From positions 1,590,001 to 1,654,000 of the forward strand of contig NC_066592.1 of assembly GCF_905475345.1 (NCBI RefSeq): a DNA stretch of 64,000 nt. The letters are read 5' to 3'. The DNA comes from Vespula vulgaris (taxonomy: Eukaryota > Arthropoda > Insecta > Hymenoptera > Vespidae). The position numbers were made by a program, and so were the translations under genes. Positions 60,887-64,000 of the stretch are shown here, one piece after another (within the stretch, counting starts at the first letter, position 1; every line of letters starts with the position of its first letter). The notes beneath the pieces were generated by a model. The model was not told where the DNA came from and made no database searches. It saw only the letters and a program-made list of their open reading frames with translations.

Positions 60887-62174
60887 ATGAATAGCGTGTA
60901 TGTTTGTAATAATGTTGTTTAAACGTTTTATTCGAATAAACAAGTTTATTTTAGAATAAAACTTACGTATGTTACTTCTTGTTACAGTAAAAATTAGTTA
61001 AACATCACATATTTATATGTATGTAATCGTATATTGAATATAAAATAATTTTAACTTGATATATAAGAAAATTCTACGCTCCAAGCCGTTCCTAATCGGG
61101 AATGTAAACAACAATGAACACGCGACTATGTTCGATATTATTCTTTTGTACTTCGACGAGTAAATATTATAGCTTTCTTTGTCCTAAACAGTCTGAAGGT
61201 AGACACCAAACAAATGCCATTGTAATCGTCGAAATCCCAATTCATTTATTTTAATAATTATTTCTTTCAATTATTTTATGCTTTTTAAAGGAATTACTTA
61301 TAATACGTATACGTATATATGCTATTATTACATAATTTAATTTATTAATAATCGTATTAAGAAAAATTATAATAATGAATTGGACATAATTTTTTATAAT
61401 ATTCTTTGTTTAAACATTATATAGCCTGTACGTAATACGCAATAAATATAAAAATATTTTAATTTCATATTCTCTTGTTCGTTAGATCTCTCTTCTTAGT
61501 TTACAATTAATGCTAATGAAAATCAATAACTGAATGATTTTTTTACTCAGTGTAATGTACTTTGTATTCCATCGACGAAACATCAATACCCTCAACTGTC
61601 TTTGTTAATTATTAGATTAATATAATTTTGCGTTCCATTGAAAAAAAATCAAAACTCTTTTTTTTCATATAGATGTTTTTAAATAATATATATCTTTGTT
61701 AATTTTATAATTATTTAAATAAAATATGGCGTACAGGAAGTAGGGTGGTATAACTAAATAGACTTAAAACGAAAATCTATTTGCTTAAACATGAAATAAT
61801 TAGCAACACGTATTATAAATAAAAGAATTATAATTTAATATCTCAATAACTTTACGTTTCAAACTTCCAATTATTGTTTACAACCAATATTAATAAAAGC
61901 GAACATTCAATTGACTTTGTTGGTTATAAGGTTAGTATACTTTTGCGTTCCGTCGAAGAAACATCGATACTCCTCTGCTCCGTACGGGTGATCATAAATG
62001 ATCTATATTTTCAATAATTTCGTCATTATTTAAACAATATATAATGTAAAAATAATACAATACATTAATATTTAGATAATAGTGCAGTAGAGACAGTGCC
62101 GGTCGCCAAAAAAATTCATCTTCAACTCATTATACTTCATTTTGGGGTAGGATGCTCATCATGTGAAGATTTCA
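60887..62174. other. AT-rich spacer with degenerate repeats
   Basis: No coding exon was seen. Imperfect copies of a roughly 30-bp unit (TTGCGTTCCRTCGAMGAAAC type) occur near 61562-61592, 61628-61655 and 61943-61973. AATAAA signals for the preceding gene occur shortly after 60930. Confidence 0.5.
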
Positions 62175-62459
62175 CCCTTTGCGGATGGGTGGCGGCAAAG
62201 AGCCGCCCAAGCCTTTGTACCGTTGCCGACATGATCGGCAAGTAGACGCCCAAGCCCTTCGTCGTTTCGGATTTGTATTGTAAAACAATTTATATTTATT
62301 TATCATTCGAAAGAAAAAATTCGAAAAATTTAATTAATTAATACGTATCACGTCTTCTTCTTTTTGAAAAAATATTAAAGGTTTTTATATTTTTTCAATT
62401 AAATATATTAATATATTTTTACACAATTTTGCTCGTCTATTGAGTTCGTCCGCAAAGGG
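62175..62459. mobile_element. piggyBac-type miniature element (MITE candidate)
   Basis: Perfect 11-bp terminal inverted repeats, CCCTTTGCGGA at 62175-62185 and its complement at 62449-62459, bound a 285-bp element. The right end abuts TTAA (62460-62463), the target site of piggyBac transposases; the left flank is TTCA (62171-62174), a one-base variant. Termini starting CCCTTTG are common in piggyBac-like elements. There is no ORF inside. The left half is GC-rich with two perfect hairpins (62191-62207 and 62223-62241), each followed by CGCCCAAGCC (62204-62213, 62247-62256). Identification rests on termini and target site only. Confidence 0.55.
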
Positions 62460-62463
62460 TTAA

Positions 62464-63028
62464 ACGACAGAAACTCATTCAACGAAGAGTAAAGTAAGTA
62501 ATTTTCTAAAGTGAGTATATTTTTCTATTAAACATTTCTTTAATAATTTCAACTATTTTTTATTATAATAATGATACTAATGACTCTGTTTTAATTTTTT
62601 TTTTGTTCTAGAATATCATTGCCGTCGTGCATGATGCAATCATAAAATCGAGTGTTCATATCGCTAAAATAACTAAAAAGTCGTGAAATAGAAGCAGTGT
62701 TTGTTTGTTAGCGATTCGGGATTTACAAGAAAAATAAATATCCATCGACTGCGTACAATGTAGTCATTAAAGTCAGTATTTGTCCGTAAAGTCTTTTCTC
62801 TTTTCAACAGTCGCACAGGCTGTATTTATAAAAGCCAGTAAAATTTCGGAAAGTAAATTCAGTGATCGTTCGTTAATAAATAATTAGAATCAGTGCATCA
62901 TTGAAGAGGACTTCGACCAACTTCGATGTCAACCTACCTCATATTCAACCATCTACGAATCATCCACCCTCAATTTCGACCTAAATCGCGGACGAGTGTT
63001 TTGGAGCCATCGCAGAACTTCTTAAGTA
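62464..63028 (+). other. Candidate 5' leader exons of the TRMT2A-like gene
   Basis: A segment ending with strong donor GTAAGTAA at 62494-62495, then an acceptor (TTTTTGTTCTAG, exon start about 62612) and a second strong donor GTAAGTAA at 63029-63030. With the acceptor at 63799-63800 these would form two spliced non-coding exons upstream of the TRMT2A-like start. The second contains an upstream ORF beginning at ATG 62926 that would stop before the main ATG after splicing. Inferred from splice signals only. Confidence 0.4.
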
Positions 63029-63177
63029 GTAAGTAAATTTTTAAGTCCCTTCTCGATTCAATTATGTTAAGGATGAAATCGAATCGGCACGAATGATTGA
63101 TTATAATTAATTAATATAAATAAAGTTTCTTTGGAGATGTATTCGTGAAAATAAAACATTTTTTGATATTATTGATT

Positions 63178-63290
63178 GAATGATTTTATCGACTGAATAA
63201 TTTTACCGACTGAATGATATTACCGACAGATTGACTTTATCGACCGACTGATGTTACCGACTGAATGATTTTATCGACGGGACGATTGTA
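63178..63290. repeat. 17-bp minisatellite, about six copies
   Basis: Tandem units of the form GAATGATTTTATCGACT at 63178, 63195, 63212, 63229, 63246 and 63263, with a degenerate partial copy on each side. Units differ at a few positions but keep the 17-bp period. It lies in the proposed intron before the TRMT2A-like coding exon. Confidence 0.88.
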
Positions 63291-63825
63291 CTCTTAAATA
63301 GTATAGGGAATAAATTTATCCCTAGAATACGTGGCGCTCCTGGTTAAGCTATATACGTTTCTGGATTGATTTTTCATTCTATGGTATCCAAGATTTTATC
63401 ATAGCGATATTCCATCATGTCGAATAGAATGCTTTTGCACGTTTATTGCCTGGTGTGAAATTTTAGATAAAGTGTGCAAATTATTTACATTAACGTATTC
63501 AATATAAATATCTTATTACTTTAAACTGTGTGTTCTTGGATTATATTTTGTCGATAGCTTTATGAGGAAAAAAAAAAAATACGTTTCTTGCAAAAAATTA
63601 TTTTTTAAAGAATGCGGCATGGTGATTTAACCTCAAAGTATTTACTCGAAGCGCTTGTAGATAATTGATAAAAAGAATTTATTGAGCATATCAAAATTAA
63701 ATGAAAGAACATTTTTCAACGGAACAAATTTATTTATATATAAAAAGACGGTGTTAAATTTGTGAGATTGAACGATCACAACGTGTTATATGATTTTTAG
63801 TACTTGATAATTGTTAAATTTAACA

Positions 63826-64000
63826 ATGACTGATTCTGAAACAAAGCAACCTCCAGTGGAGGATATAACGGAAAAAAGTGAAAACGATCCATATGCGTAT
63901 CTCGAAAGAGATAATTTCACATCAGAAAAGTTTAAAGTTGAAGTGCGTGGGTTGCCTAAATATTATGGAATCGGAGAGTTTAAAAAGTTGTTGAACGAAA
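63826..64000 (+). CDS. TRMT2A: tRNA (uracil-5-)-methyltransferase homolog A, N-terminal part (right edge cut)
   Basis: The first coding exon of a TRMT2A-like enzyme, which makes 5-methyluridine at position 54 of cytosolic tRNA. The visible 58 residues start MTDSETKQPPVED, an acidic tail, then YAYLERDNFTSEKFKVEVRG and LPKYYGIGEFKKLL, matching the conserved FTSExFKxE segment and the start of the RNA-recognition motif that precedes the methyltransferase domain in TRMT2A. The frame is open to the window edge; the catalytic domain lies outside. Upstream frames are closed by stops, and a splice acceptor at 63799-63800 suggests a spliced leader. Confidence 0.82.
   Translation, partial: MTDSETKQPPVEDITEKSENDPYAYLERDNFTSEKFKVEVRGLPKYYGIGEFKKLLNE

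Overview
This is a eukaryotic, almost certainly insect, nuclear window. It is very AT-rich, crowded with simple repeats ((GA)n, (AT)n, (AAT)n, poly-A/T), and its genes are split by short GT-AG introns, so most single open frames are only exons. DM4/12-family proteins (an insect group) and the closest family matches (Mi-2, Mrj, Vrp1) support an insect. A hymenopteran is my best guess from composition and gene style, but no marker in the window proves it. All gene models below were built by hand: splice sites were chosen so that reading phase is kept across every junction and family motifs run through.

Layout, left to right: the 3' end of an acyl-CoA-binding protein gene (+); the Hsp40 co-chaperone mrj/DNAJB6 (-), with a probable 5' leader exon near 16.8 kb and an 8.6 kb repeat-filled first intron; prefoldin subunit 1 (+, one coding exon); the chromatin remodeller Mi-2/CHD4 (-, 19 coding exons, 1972 aa); a 232-aa protein of unknown function (-), head to head with the ABC-F ATPase ABCF3 (+); the actin regulator Vrp1/WIP (-); two DM4/12-family secreted proteins, divergent (-/+); the GPI-processing protein PGAP6/TMEM8 (-); mitochondrial Lon protease (-), divergent from a Lys/Asn/Asp-rich 207-aa protein of unknown function (+); and at the right edge the first exon of a TRMT2A-like tRNA uracil-5-methyltransferase (+).

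Functionally the window is mostly housekeeping: protein folding (mrj, prefoldin), mitochondrial protein quality control (Lon), chromatin (Mi-2), translation or stress ATPase (ABCF3), tRNA modification, lipid binding (ACBP) and actin assembly (Vrp1). Several neighbours are divergent pairs with shared upstream DNA: mrj/prefoldin 1, unknown/ABCF3, the DM4/12 pair and Lon/unknown.

The least ordinary signals are: alternative exons in mrj (a phase-1 cassette exon, two competing last exons and a possible 12-nt microexon); a 285-bp piggyBac-type miniature element with internal hairpins at 62.2-62.5 kb; a 17-bp minisatellite at 63.2 kb; and the divergent DM4/12 pair with candidate in-frame upstream microexons. 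I found no CRISPR, operon, rRNA or convincing tRNA, and nothing that clearly amounts to a wholly new system.
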